Source: an uncultured Campylobacterales bacterium
GTDB lineage: Bacteria > Campylobacterota > Campylobacteria > Campylobacterales > Arcobacteraceae
Length of the DNA: 64,000 nt
Reading direction: 5' to 3'
Assembly (NCBI GenBank): GCA_947494995.1
Contig: CANLWY010000002.1
Coordinates: 357,942 to 421,941, forward strand
The notes beneath the pieces are model-generated. The model made no database searches. It was not told where the DNA came from and was given only the letters and a program-made list of their open reading frames with translations. The position numbers were made by a program, and so were the translations under genes. Of this stretch, positions 52,217 through 60,898 are shown piece by piece (positions within the stretch are counted from its first letter, which is position 1; every line of letters begins with the position of its first letter).

Positions 52217-54022
52217 TTATCTTGAAATGATTTCATCTTCAAGCTCTTTTGGTATAGGACGTCTTGAAGGACCATAATGATTTTCAGTTTGATTAATATT
52301 GATTTGTTGTGTTGGGTATGCAATATGAATATCATCTTCTTTCATAAAGGCTTCTAAAATCTCAGGAGACATAGTACTTCTAAGAACTAAAGCTGAATAA
52401 GAATTAGTTAAATACCATGATGAAATAACAATACCATGAGGCTCTACAAAAGTAAATACTCTAGGTTCAACACCAGTTGCTCTTAACTGATATTTACTTC
52501 TCATTTTAGAAAGCTGTTTTCTTGTAATATCTGTATAACCTTTTGAATAATGCTTTAATATCTCTTTTGCAATATGTTGTGCTTTTTTATGATTTGAATC
52601 AAAAGTAATTGTAATATCAATCCCATCCCATACTGTTCTAAGTCCTGAATGAGTATAGTTAGAAATCATCTCTGTAAATACATAGTTATTTGGAATGAAA
52701 AAGATTCTTCCTGTTCTTCTATTTACCGTATATGAAGTATATGTAATATCTTCTCTAATAGTGATTTTAAATAATGAAATATCAAGAACATCTCCAACAA
52801 CCTCTTGTCCATCTCTTGTTACTTTTATTCTATCACCTACATGAATTGAACCAGAAGTTACAATTACAAGCCATCCAAAAATTGACATAAACCAATCTCT
52901 AAGAGCAATTGCAATACCCGCAGATGCAAATCCTAAGATTGTAACAATGTAAGATACATTATCAATATAAGAAAATAGAAGTACCATTAAAACCATAAAT
53001 ACTACAGTAAAGTTAATGATTTTGTTTGTCATATAATAGTTTTCATTTTGTGAAAAATACTTCTTTAATGCCATTTTTATTAAAAAAGTTATAACAAAAA
53101 GTACTAAAATAATAAGTCCTATATTAAATATTTTTTCAATTTGTTCAGAAATTTGTGATTTTGTTTCTAAAATAACCTGTTCAATTTTTCTTGTATAAAC
53201 CTCTTCTGTTGTTGATACAATCTCTAAAACCATATTAAAATCTTTTTTCTCTTTATCTAAAAACTCAATTATGTCTTTATATTCTGGTCTTTGATCAATA
53301 TTATAAAGTTCTAAATATACAAATAGTTTTTCATCTAAAAGGTTTGTTATTTTAGAAATTCTAGTTTCTACAGAGGTGAACTCTTTCTTATTGTTTTCAA
53401 GTTTTTTAATATATGAAAGAGCATTGATTATTCCAAAAGGATTCGTAATAACTTCATATTTTTCTATTTCAGGAGGATCTATTAAAGAACCAATTGGTGA
53501 ACCTTTATATTCTGCAATTAACTCAAGCTCATTCTCTTTAATTCTAATTTTATTATTCAGATGATAAACCTGATCTTCAGTTTTTCCCTTTGTTTGGGTT
53601 AATCCTTTTTTTAATTCTGCTAATTCAGTAGAAATTTTTCTATATGCATCATAATTACTATATCTTTTTAATAAAATATTATCTTTTAATTTACTATCAA
53701 GTGAAGATATTCTTTTTAACAAGTTATTTATTTTTATTTGTCTTTGAGCTCTTTGTTCTTCTTCTTGTTTTCTTTTTAATTCTTCTTCTTTTTGCTTTTT
53801 AACTAAAGCTTCTGTCTCTTTTTTTACTTTTTCTGCTTCAATTCTAGCTTTTCTTTCAAACTCTTTTCTTTGATTTTCAAGCTTTTCTCTTTGCTTTTCA
53901 ATCTTTTTTATATCTTCTAAATTATTTGATATAACTTCTTTATTTTCTAAACTTTTATCTTCTGAAAAAGAAGAACTAAAAAGCAGTGCTGTAAACAATA
54001 AACTTTTTAAAAATATATTCAC
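52217..54022 (-). CDS. Large MscS-family mechanosensitive channel with coiled-coil N-terminus
   Basis: A 601-residue protein. It begins with a signal peptide (IFLKSLLFTALLFSSSFS), followed by ~80 residues of highly charged coiled coil (KIEKQREKLENQRKEFERKA) and a helical periplasmic region. Three or four membrane helices follow at about 295-405, then the MscS beta domain (SIHVGDRIKVTRDGQEVVGD) and cytoplasmic domain. The pore helix ILGFASAGIAIALRDW is conserved. It acts in osmotic down-shock relief. The gene is 2 bases from aroB and 19 from mtaB. Confidence 0.9.
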   Translation of the reverse strand: MNIFLKSLLFTALLFSSSFSEDKSLENKEVISNNLEDIKKIEKQREKLENQRKEFERKARIEAEKVKKETEALVKKQKEEELKRKQEEEQRAQRQIKINNLLKRISSLDSKLKDNILLKRYSNYDAYRKISTELAELKKGLTQTKGKTEDQVYHLNNKIRIKENELELIAEYKGSPIGSLIDPPEIEKYEVITNPFGIINALSYIKKLENNKKEFTSVETRISKITNLLDEKLFVYLELYNIDQRPEYKDIIEFLDKEKKDFNMVLEIVSTTEEVYTRKIEQVILETKSQISEQIEKIFNIGLIILVLFVITFLIKMALKKYFSQNENYYMTNKIINFTVVFMVLMVLLFSYIDNVSYIVTILGFASAGIAIALRDWFMSIFGWLVIVTSGSIHVGDRIKVTRDGQEVVGDVLDISLFKITIREDITYTSYTVNRRTGRIFFIPNNYVFTEMISNYTHSGLRTVWDGIDITITFDSNHKKAQHIAKEILKHYSKGYTDITRKQLSKMRSKYQLRATGVEPRVFTFVEPHGIVISSWYLTNSYSALVLRSTMSPEILEAFMKEDDIHIAYPTQQININQTENHYGPSRRPIPKELEDEIISR

Positions 54023-54023
54023 T

Positions 54024-55058
54024 CTAAAAACCTTTTAATATTTCAATAACATCATCTTTTAAAACTTTATCAGTGATTTCACAATCACCAATACCCTTTG
54101 GAATAATAAACTTAATCTTATTATCTAATGATTTTTTATCTAAAAAGAAATGTTCATAAAAATCTTCCACATCTTCTATTTTATATGTAGTTGGTATATC
54201 ATATTTTTCTAATAAATGTTTTACTCTTCTTGCATCTTCTTCACTCATATTTCCAATTTTTACAGCTAATGCATTTGCCATTGTCATTCCAATACCAACA
54301 GCTTCACCATGTAAATATGTATCATAATTTGTTTCATTTTCAATTACATGTCCAAAGGTATGTCCATAATTTAATGCAGCTCTTAAACCTTTTTCTTTCT
54401 CATCTTGAGAAACAACCCAAGCTTTAGTTTCAACAGATTTGGCAATTGCTACTTTTATATTTTCTTCATCATTTAGATCATTTTGTTCAAGCCATTCAAA
54501 AAAATCTTTGTTGAAAGTTACTGCCATCTTAACTATTTCAGCAATTCCTGCTCCAAACTCTCTTTTTGGTAAAGTACTTAAGAAAAATGGGTCAATATGA
54601 ACTGCAATTGGTTGATGAAATGCACCAACAAGGTTTTTACCAAACTTATTGTTTATTCCAGTTTTACCACCAACACTTGCATCTACTTGAGAAAGTAGTG
54701 TTGTAGGGACTTGAACAAAATCAATTCCTCTTTGATAAATTGAAGCAGCAAACCCAGTCATATCACCGATAACTCCACCACCAAAAGCTATTAAAAGAGA
54801 ACTTCTATTTAATTTGTTTTCAAAACAGTGTTCTAAAATATCTTCAATAGTTTTAATATGTTTATACTCTTCTCCATCAGGAATAGTAACAACAGATAAC
54901 TCTTTTGCAGAGATTTTATTTTTTAAATACTCTAAGTGAAGACCACTAACAGTAGGGTTAGTTACAATAACAACTTTTCTATCAAATGATAACTCTTTTA
55001 GAGTATCAATCGTAATATCATATGAAACATTATTTGGTAAGGTAATATTTACAATCAT
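54024..55058 (-). CDS. aroB: 3-dehydroquinate synthase AroB
   Basis: A 344-residue enzyme with the NAD-binding segment LIAFGGGVIGDMTGFAAS, the lysine region VPTTLLSQVDASVGGKTGIN and the zinc histidines in NYGHTFGHVIE and YLHGEAVGIG. It converts DAHP to 3-dehydroquinate in the shikimate pathway. It is the first gene of a six-gene minus-strand operon down to mog. Confidence 0.96.
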   Translation of the reverse strand: MIVNITLPNNVSYDITIDTLKELSFDRKVVIVTNPTVSGLHLEYLKNKISAKELSVVTIPDGEEYKHIKTIEDILEHCFENKLNRSSLLIAFGGGVIGDMTGFAASIYQRGIDFVQVPTTLLSQVDASVGGKTGINNKFGKNLVGAFHQPIAVHIDPFFLSTLPKREFGAGIAEIVKMAVTFNKDFFEWLEQNDLNDEENIKVAIAKSVETKAWVVSQDEKEKGLRAALNYGHTFGHVIENETNYDTYLHGEAVGIGMTMANALAVKIGNMSEEDARRVKHLLEKYDIPTTYKIEDVEDFYEHFFLDKKSLDNKIKFIIPKGIGDCEITDKVLKDDVIEILKGF

Positions 55059-55108
55059 AAAAAATCCATAAATTAAAATAAACTATAAAATAACAAAAAA
55101 CAACTAAA

Positions 55109-55130
55109 AAAAGCCTTATTTTAGGCTTTT
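55109..55130. terminator. Orphan terminator-like hairpin between aroB and hcp
   Basis: AAAAGCCT-TATTTT-AGGCTTTT is flanked by A-rich and T-rich tracts (TTAGTTTTTT on the plus side, seven Ts on the minus side). It lies between two divergent genes where no transcript is expected to end, so it may terminate a small RNA from the region 55140-55250 or act in a leader. Confidence 0.55.
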
Positions 55131-55180
55131 AATTAGTTTTTATTACAAGTTTGAATAAATTTTGTAAGCTTGTAATATTA

Positions 55181-55194
55181 TTGACAAATATCAA
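55181..55194 (+). promoter_or_regulatory. CRP/FNR-like site upstream of hcp
   Basis: TTGAC-AAAT-ATCAA is one base from the FNR consensus TTGAT-N4-ATCAA and lies about 62 bases upstream of the hcp ATG. An inverted repeat ATTACAAG/CTTGTAAT flanks 55142-55176. FNR- or NssR-type control of hcp by low oxygen or NO is plausible. Confidence 0.5.
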
Positions 55195-55256
55195 TGTAAA
55201 TATTTTCTTGTTCTATTAAAATCTCATCAAATTTTTATTACGAAGGATTAGAAAAA

Positions 55257-56576
55257 ATGAGTATGTTTTGTTATCAATGTGAAATGAGTCAAAAAAATGG
55301 TTGTGGAAGTACAGGTGCTACTGTTGGTACATGTGGAAAAGATGAAAACCTTGCAAGACTACAAGATATTATGGTATTTGGATTAAAAGGATTATCAGCT
55401 TATAGAGAACATTTAAATGAATTAGACCCAACTTTAACTAAAGAAGTTGATGATGTTATGAGTGAAACACTATATTTTACACTTACAAATGTAAACTTTA
55501 ATTTCCAAGATCATATTAATCAACTTATGAAAGTTGGAGAAGCAGGTGTTAAAGTTATGGATCACCTTTCAAATTCTCACACTAATAAGTTTGGTATTCC
55601 AACACCAGTTACAGTTCCTCAAAACAAAGTAGAAGGAAAAGCAATTTTAGTTTCAGGTCACAACTTAGAGATGTTTGAAAAACTATTAATAGCAACTGAA
55701 GGTAAAGGTATAAATGTATACACTCACTCTGAAATGCTACCAGCTCACGGTTACCCAGAACTTAGAAAATACCCTCACCTAAAAGGAAATATAGGAAAAG
55801 CTTGGTTTGATCAAGCAAAATTAATGGAAACATTCCCAGGAACATTTGTAGTAAATACAAACTGTATTGTTCCTCCTAAAAAAGATTGTGACTATTTAGA
55901 TAGACTATTTACATATAAAATAGTTGGAGTAGAAGGTGCTACTCAAATTGAAGACGATAATTTTGATGAACTAATTGCAAGAACTTTAGAGTGTGAAGAT
56001 GCTGATGGTTTTGATTCAGAAGAGACTTTAGTTACAGGTCATCACTATAAAACAATCTTAACATTGGCACCACAAATTTTAGAAGCAGTTGAGCAAGGAA
56101 AAATTAAACAATTCTTTGTTGTAGCTGGTTGTGATGCACCAGGACGTGGTGGAGAGTATTATAGAGAATTAACTCAAAACTTACCAAAAGATTGTGTAAT
56201 TATTACTTCAAGTTGTGGTAAATTTAGATTTAATGATATTGATTTTGGAGAAATTGAAGGAACAGGAATCCCAAGATATTTAGACTTAGGTCAATGTAAT
56301 GACTCGAATGGAGCAGTAGAAATTGCAAAAGCAGTAAGTGCAGCATTAGATACTCCAATCAATGATTTACCAATCTCTATTGTATTATCTTGGATGGAAC
56401 AAAAAGCAGTAATTATTTTACTTGCCCTATTCTCTTTAGGTGTTAAAAATATCTATCTTGGACCAAAACCTCCGCAATTTGTAAATGAAGATATCTATAA
56501 TTTCTTAAGTGAAACATTCAATCTTACACTTACAACAAATGCAAAAGATGATTTAGAAAAACTTCTAATTGCTTAA
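55257..56576 (+). CDS. hcp: Hybrid cluster protein (hydroxylamine reductase), short class
   Basis: A 439-residue protein opening MFCYQCEMSQKNGCG with the four N-terminal cluster cysteines (CxxC...C...C in the first 27 residues). The hybrid-cluster ligands appear in SGHNLEMFE, HGYPEL, VNTNCIVPP, VVAGCDAPGRG, TSSCGKFRF and YLDLGQCND. It is about 100 residues shorter than E. coli Hcp, mainly because a helical-bundle region is missing, like class III Hcps. Hcp reduces NO or hydroxylamine and is linked to nitrosative stress. Confidence 0.92.
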   Translation: MSMFCYQCEMSQKNGCGSTGATVGTCGKDENLARLQDIMVFGLKGLSAYREHLNELDPTLTKEVDDVMSETLYFTLTNVNFNFQDHINQLMKVGEAGVKVMDHLSNSHTNKFGIPTPVTVPQNKVEGKAILVSGHNLEMFEKLLIATEGKGINVYTHSEMLPAHGYPELRKYPHLKGNIGKAWFDQAKLMETFPGTFVVNTNCIVPPKKDCDYLDRLFTYKIVGVEGATQIEDDNFDELIARTLECEDADGFDSEETLVTGHHYKTILTLAPQILEAVEQGKIKQFFVVAGCDAPGRGGEYYRELTQNLPKDCVIITSSCGKFRFNDIDFGEIEGTGIPRYLDLGQCNDSNGAVEIAKAVSAALDTPINDLPISIVLSWMEQKAVIILLALFSLGVKNIYLGPKPPQFVNEDIYNFLSETFNLTLTTNAKDDLEKLLIA

Positions 56577-56583
56577 ATATAAC

Positions 56584-56613
56584 AGTTAGTAAAGCATCTT
56601 TGCTTTACTAACT
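56584..56613. terminator. Bidirectional terminator after hcp
   Basis: A perfect 13-bp stem (AGTTAGTAAAGCA and complement) with the 4-base loop TCTT lies just after the hcp stop and before the convergent gene's stop. Confidence 0.85.
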
Positions 56614-56620
56614 AAATTAA

Positions 56621-57361
56621 CTATTCAATAGCTATAGATTTTTTAGCTATTGGTACACCTGTATTATTTAAAACTGAGACCTCAAATCTATTCCCACTTC
56701 TATAATATCCAGGGGTTCCATTTTTTGTATACACCTTATTAACGCCTATTGTTGGAGTATTTACAGTATTTAACTTATGTTGAAGATCTCCTTCAAATTC
56801 AGAGAAATGGATATTAAATTCCATTGGGAAAGCAGATGTGTTCTTTACAGAATAAGTCCAAGATTTAGGAGATTTACTATAAGACAAGGAAATAATTTCA
56901 GCTTTAATATTAGGCATTGAAACATACTTTGTATCTACTTTTTTATAACTAACATTAAAGTTTTGATTATTTGCAGTGATATTTGGTTCAAAAAGATCTA
57001 CTTTTAAAGCCTTATAACTTGTAGTAAAATTAAATCTTTTTTCAATACTTTTATTTGAAGTTTTAAACTCTTCTAATTTTTTTGTATTGTTATTAGGATA
57101 AACTCCATAAACTATAGCTTTAAGCTTTATATTTTTTGGGTTTTCTAAATCTATTCTATACTTCCATTCACTATCTTTTAGATAAGTGAATTTCTTTACA
57201 TAATTAAGCTTTTTTATTAATAACTTTCTATCAATTTCAATAGGCTTAACTTTTAACTTCTCCATAGCAGGGCTCATTTTTAAATTAGGATTCATTTCTG
57301 AAAACAACAATACAGGAAACAACATAGCCACAAATGCTACAATAATACTTCTCTTAAACAT
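56621..57361 (-). CDS. Hypothetical exported protein
   Basis: A 246-residue protein with a signal peptide (MFKRSIIVAFVAMLFPVLLFSE). The mature part is rich in lysine, asparagine and beta-prone segments and ends with VSVLNNTGVPIAKKSIAIE. No conserved catalytic motif or lipobox was seen. It is monocistronic and convergent with hcp. An immunoglobulin- or beta-sandwich-like fold is possible, but I do not recognise the family. Confidence 0.65.
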   Translation of the reverse strand: MFKRSIIVAFVAMLFPVLLFSEMNPNLKMSPAMEKLKVKPIEIDRKLLIKKLNYVKKFTYLKDSEWKYRIDLENPKNIKLKAIVYGVYPNNNTKKLEEFKTSNKSIEKRFNFTTSYKALKVDLFEPNITANNQNFNVSYKKVDTKYVSMPNIKAEIISLSYSKSPKSWTYSVKNTSAFPMEFNIHFSEFEGDLQHKLNTVNTPTIGVNKVYTKNGTPGYYRSGNRFEVSVLNNTGVPIAKKSIAIE

Positions 57362-57476
57362 CTTCTCCTCCTTAACTTAAACTTTAATAAATTATAACAT
57401 TATTAGAGTAAAACTTAATAACTTTTTTTATTTTAATCTGGAAATAGATTTTAAAAAACTAAATATTTATAAGATT

Positions 57477-58343
57477 TTAAATCTCTATATTATAACTACA
57501 CTCAAAAACCTCTTCAGGTTCTAAGAATTTCATAGCTTTTTTATCTTCAATTTTTTTATTATGTCCTATTATATCTGCAATACCATTCCATGGTTCTATA
57601 CAGATAAATGGTGCACCTGTTGGTTTAGACCAAAGTCCTAAATATTTAAAACCATTAAACTCTATTTTTATAAATTTATCATTTTGAGTATTTTCAAATA
57701 GAACTGTTTTATCTTTTAAGTCTTTTATTACCAAAGCATCATCTTTAAAAACTTTCTTATTTAGATAAAGTTTTCCTTCATCTAAAGAGATATTTTCTTT
57801 TTTATTTAAAACACCATCTTTTGTAAGAGGAACTCTAAGTAAAGAGTCTGTATCTCTAAATTTAAAATAAGAATCGTTTTTTCTTTCACCTTCTAAAGGC
57901 CAGTTAAAAGCAGGATGTCCACCTATTGAAAAAGGCATTGTTTCTTTTGATTTATTTACAATCTTATATGATACTTTAAGACAGTTTTCTAAAAGAGTAT
58001 AATAAATATATAATCTAAATCTGAAAGGAAACTGTTTAAGAGTTTCATCATTTTGTTCTAATTTAAAACATATATAGTTTTTTTTCTGCTCTAAAACCTC
58101 AAAAAGATTATCTCTTGCAAAACCATGTTGATTCATTTTATAAGTCTTATCTTTATAAAGATATTCATCATCAAGGAGTTTTCCCACTATTGGAAACAAA
58201 ACAGGAGAGTGCCTTGCCCAATATTTCTCATCACCTTGCCAAATGTATTCTGTATTTACAGCGTTTCTTTTTAGACTGCAAAGTTCAGCACCAAAATCTT
58301 TTATACTTGCACTTATAAAAGCGTTTGATATTTTATATTCCAT
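57477..58343 (-). CDS. Aldose 1-epimerase-family protein (galactose mutarotase-like)
   Basis: A 288-residue beta-sandwich protein. Segments FGAELCSLKRNAVNTEYIWQ, KMNQHGFARDNLFEV, FSIGGHPAFNWPL and FICIEPWNGIAD match the LacX/YeaD-like branch of the mutarotase family, with the catalytic-type His in QHGFARD and in GHPAF and the Glu in CIEPW. The substrate sugar is unknown; members of this branch often act on hexose phosphates or unknown sugars. Confidence 0.88.
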   Translation of the reverse strand: MEYKISNAFISASIKDFGAELCSLKRNAVNTEYIWQGDEKYWARHSPVLFPIVGKLLDDEYLYKDKTYKMNQHGFARDNLFEVLEQKKNYICFKLEQNDETLKQFPFRFRLYIYYTLLENCLKVSYKIVNKSKETMPFSIGGHPAFNWPLEGERKNDSYFKFRDTDSLLRVPLTKDGVLNKKENISLDEGKLYLNKKVFKDDALVIKDLKDKTVLFENTQNDKFIKIEFNGFKYLGLWSKPTGAPFICIEPWNGIADIIGHNKKIEDKKAMKFLEPEEVFECSYNIEI

Positions 58344-58450
58344 AATGTTCCTTGGATTTGTAAATGCTAAATTTAATTATAAAGTAAATATCTTTAATTG
58401 TAAGATTTTTTAATAGCTTATTTTAAATATTTTAAGATAAAATTCCGCCC

Positions 58451-60082
58451 ATGACTTTAACCAAAGAACAAACAGATATTATAAATGCGAAAGAAGACTC
58501 TTTTAAAATAAATGCAGTTGCAGGAAGTGGTAAAACAACAACACTTTTAGAGTATGCTAAAAACAACTCTCATTTAAAAATTTTATATCTTGCATATAAT
58601 AAATCTTTGCAAGTATCAATTCAGGAAAAACTAAAAGAGTATAATTTATCTCATATGAAAATCAGTACTGTTCATGCCTTAGCTTTCAATAAAACACAAG
58701 CTTTTCAATATAATCTATGTAATGATTTAAAGATACAAGTTATTGAACACTCTTTATGCGAATATGAAAGAAATGAAAACCAAAGAACAAACTATTTTCC
58801 TATAGCTGAATATATTGCTTTAATAAAAGACTTGGTTAATTTTTACTGTAACTCATCATTAATTGCTTTAGATGATACTCTTTTGGAAAAATATAAAACT
58901 CAAAGCGATTTAGGTACAAATACTACTAAACTTTTAGAAAAAGATCCCACTAGAGTATTAGCTCATTTAAAATATATGCTCTCTTCGATGAAGAATAAAA
59001 AAATTGAAGCTACTCATGATTTTTATTTAAAAATGTTTTATTTAAATAAAAAACTTTGTACGAGTTTAGAATATGATTTAATTCTAGTAGATGAAGCACA
59101 AGATATATCTGATGTAATGATAGGAATTGTAGAAGCGCAAAAGTGTAGAAGAATTTATATTGGTGATTCATTTCAACAAATATACTCTTTTAGATATGCA
59201 ACAAATGCTTTATCAAAAATTGATTTACCCCAATATAATTTATCAAAAAGTTTTAGGTTTGCAAATAAATTTGCAAAAAACCTGCAAAATGGGCTAAATG
59301 AACTTTATGCTCTTAACTCAAATAAGCTTTTAACTATTTCAGGAATTGAAGGGGAAACCAAAACCGGTAGAAATGCTATAGACTTGGATAAACCTTATTG
59401 TGTAATTGCAAGGTCAACATTTGGTCTTATTCAAGAAATTGTACATTTAATTCATGATGATAAAAAGATATATTTTGAAGGTGGATATAGTTCATACTCC
59501 TTTATGAATCAAACAGTTTATTCAATATTTTATTTAAAAGAAAAAAAATTTGATAGAATAACTATGAGTGAAATAAAAGAGTTTGAATCAATATATGAAC
59601 TTGAACAGTTTTCAAAAGAGACTAAAAATCAAGACTTTTTAAATGTAATTAAATTTATAAATGCTTATGGCGATAATATATTTGAAATAAACAAAAAAAT
59701 AAAAGAGAAATTAACAACAAAAAAAGATGAAGCCGATATTATATTTACTACAACTCATAAATCAAAAGGTTTAGAGTATGAACAAGTAATAATGGCAAAC
59801 GATTTTATTAGTAAAAAAGAGTTAACAAATCAAAAAAGTAAAATGTCATTTACTCAAGCAACAGAAGAACTAAATATTTATTATGTTGCAGCAACTAGAG
59901 CAAAAAAAGCAATAGATATGGCACCCTTACATTTAGATTATCAATATAAAGCTGATGATAATACCCAAACTGTATCTTATAAATACAAAAAAAGAACATC
60001 AGATAAAAAAATGAAAAATCTTCAAGAAGAGTGGCTTAAAAAAAATAGATTAAAAAAGGTTTCAGATGGAAGTTTTATATAA
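58451..60082 (+). CDS. UvrD/Rep-type superfamily I helicase
   Basis: A 543-residue protein, shorter than UvrD (~720). Motifs are I (NAVAGSGKTTTLLEYA), II (LILVDEAQDIS), III (IYIGDSFQQIYSFRYA), IV (SKSFRFANKF), V (FTTTHKSKGLEYEQVIM) and VI (YVAATRAKKAI). The layout resembles FBH1-like or short UvrD-like helicases implicated in removing recombinase filaments. AT-rich codon use matches its neighbours. Monocistronic except for a possible overlapping small gene at its 3' end. Confidence 0.88.
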   Translation: MTLTKEQTDIINAKEDSFKINAVAGSGKTTTLLEYAKNNSHLKILYLAYNKSLQVSIQEKLKEYNLSHMKISTVHALAFNKTQAFQYNLCNDLKIQVIEHSLCEYERNENQRTNYFPIAEYIALIKDLVNFYCNSSLIALDDTLLEKYKTQSDLGTNTTKLLEKDPTRVLAHLKYMLSSMKNKKIEATHDFYLKMFYLNKKLCTSLEYDLILVDEAQDISDVMIGIVEAQKCRRIYIGDSFQQIYSFRYATNALSKIDLPQYNLSKSFRFANKFAKNLQNGLNELYALNSNKLLTISGIEGETKTGRNAIDLDKPYCVIARSTFGLIQEIVHLIHDDKKIYFEGGYSSYSFMNQTVYSIFYLKEKKFDRITMSEIKEFESIYELEQFSKETKNQDFLNVIKFINAYGDNIFEINKKIKEKLTTKKDEADIIFTTTHKSKGLEYEQVIMANDFISKKELTNQKSKMSFTQATEELNIYYVAATRAKKAIDMAPLHLDYQYKADDNTQTVSYKYKKRTSDKKMKNLQEEWLKKNRLKKVSDGSFI

Positions 60083-60173
60083 AGTTTTCGAGGTAGTTAT
60101 TGTTTTATATTTTATTTATATATTAATTAAATTTTTAAAATGTAAGTTTGGAAAGTGTGATTTAAAAGATTAA
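60066..60173 (+). CDS. Candidate small membrane protein, 35 residues, overlapping the helicase end
   Basis: An ATG inside the last codons of the helicase gene, with AAAAAAGG six bases before it, opens a 35-codon frame. It encodes MEVLYKVFEVVIVLYFIYIL, then IKFLKCKFGKCDLKD: one membrane helix followed by a basic tail with two cysteines. It ends inside the following terminator stem. The arrangement suggests translational coupling to the helicase, but there is no homology evidence. Confidence 0.4.
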   Translation: MEVLYKVFEVVIVLYFIYILIKFLKCKFGKCDLKD

Positions 60174-60183
60174 ATCACACTTT
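60152..60183. terminator. Bidirectional terminator
   Basis: AAAGTGTGATTTA and its complement form a 13-bp stem around a short A-rich loop, followed by TTTTCTTTTT. It lies between the convergent helicase and DsbA-like genes. Confidence 0.85.
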
Positions 60184-60190
60184 TCTTTTT

Positions 60191-60829
60191 CTATCTATGA
60201 GATTCAATTAAATCTGTTAAAGTTTTCCAACCAAACTGTTGTAATGGTTTACCATTTACAAAAAATGCTGGTGTTTTGTCAGCTTTTAAAGTCTCTGCAT
60301 CTGCTAAATCTTGTTCAATTATCTTGTCTACTTCAGGATCATTCATAAACTTTCCAAGTTTTTCCATATCAAGACCTTTTACTTTTGGAAGTATTCTCCA
60401 AAGCATTTGAGGATTAACAACATGATGCTCTATCCAATATCTTTGAGTTGAGAACATAAACTCTAAAGTTTCCATAAACAGACCTTGCGCTCTAGCACCT
60501 TCTAACATCTTAACAGCATAGTTTGAGTTTTGATGAAAAGGAGCATATCTTAGAACTACTTTTATATCTTTCTTATCTTTTAAATAATCTTTTAATCTAA
60601 AATGAAAATCAGCACAAGTTTCACATGCTGGATCAAAAAACTCTACAAGTTGTACTTTTGCATTTTTATCACCTTTTACAAAAGAGTAAGGTCTTTGGAA
60701 AAGTTGAGCTTGTTCTTTTGACATTTGTATCATTTTTTCAGATTGACTATTTTTGTAATATAATCCACCACCTACAAAAATTGCAATTAATACAATTATT
60801 GAAATTACGACTGATTTTTTATTTTGCAT
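60191..60829 (-). CDS. DsbA/DsbG-like thioredoxin-fold protein, membrane-anchored
   Basis: A 212-residue protein with an N-terminal membrane anchor (VVISIIVLIAIFVGGGLYY) and a DsbA-type thioredoxin domain with active site FFDPACETCADFH (CETC), and a cis-proline region ADKTPAFFVNGKPL. It presumably acts on periplasmic thiols. The CxxC dipeptide E-T differs from the P-H of DsbA, so redox properties may differ. No DsbB partner is adjacent. Confidence 0.88.
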   Translation of the reverse strand: MQNKKSVVISIIVLIAIFVGGGLYYKNSQSEKMIQMSKEQAQLFQRPYSFVKGDKNAKVQLVEFFDPACETCADFHFRLKDYLKDKKDIKVVLRYAPFHQNSNYAVKMLEGARAQGLFMETLEFMFSTQRYWIEHHVVNPQMLWRILPKVKGLDMEKLGKFMNDPEVDKIIEQDLADAETLKADKTPAFFVNGKPLQQFGWKTLTDLIESHR

Positions 60830-60898
60830 AACTATTTCTCCACTTAAAAAAGTTTATTATTTTAACAAATTAAGTGTGGAGTTAATATGGAGAAAAAG

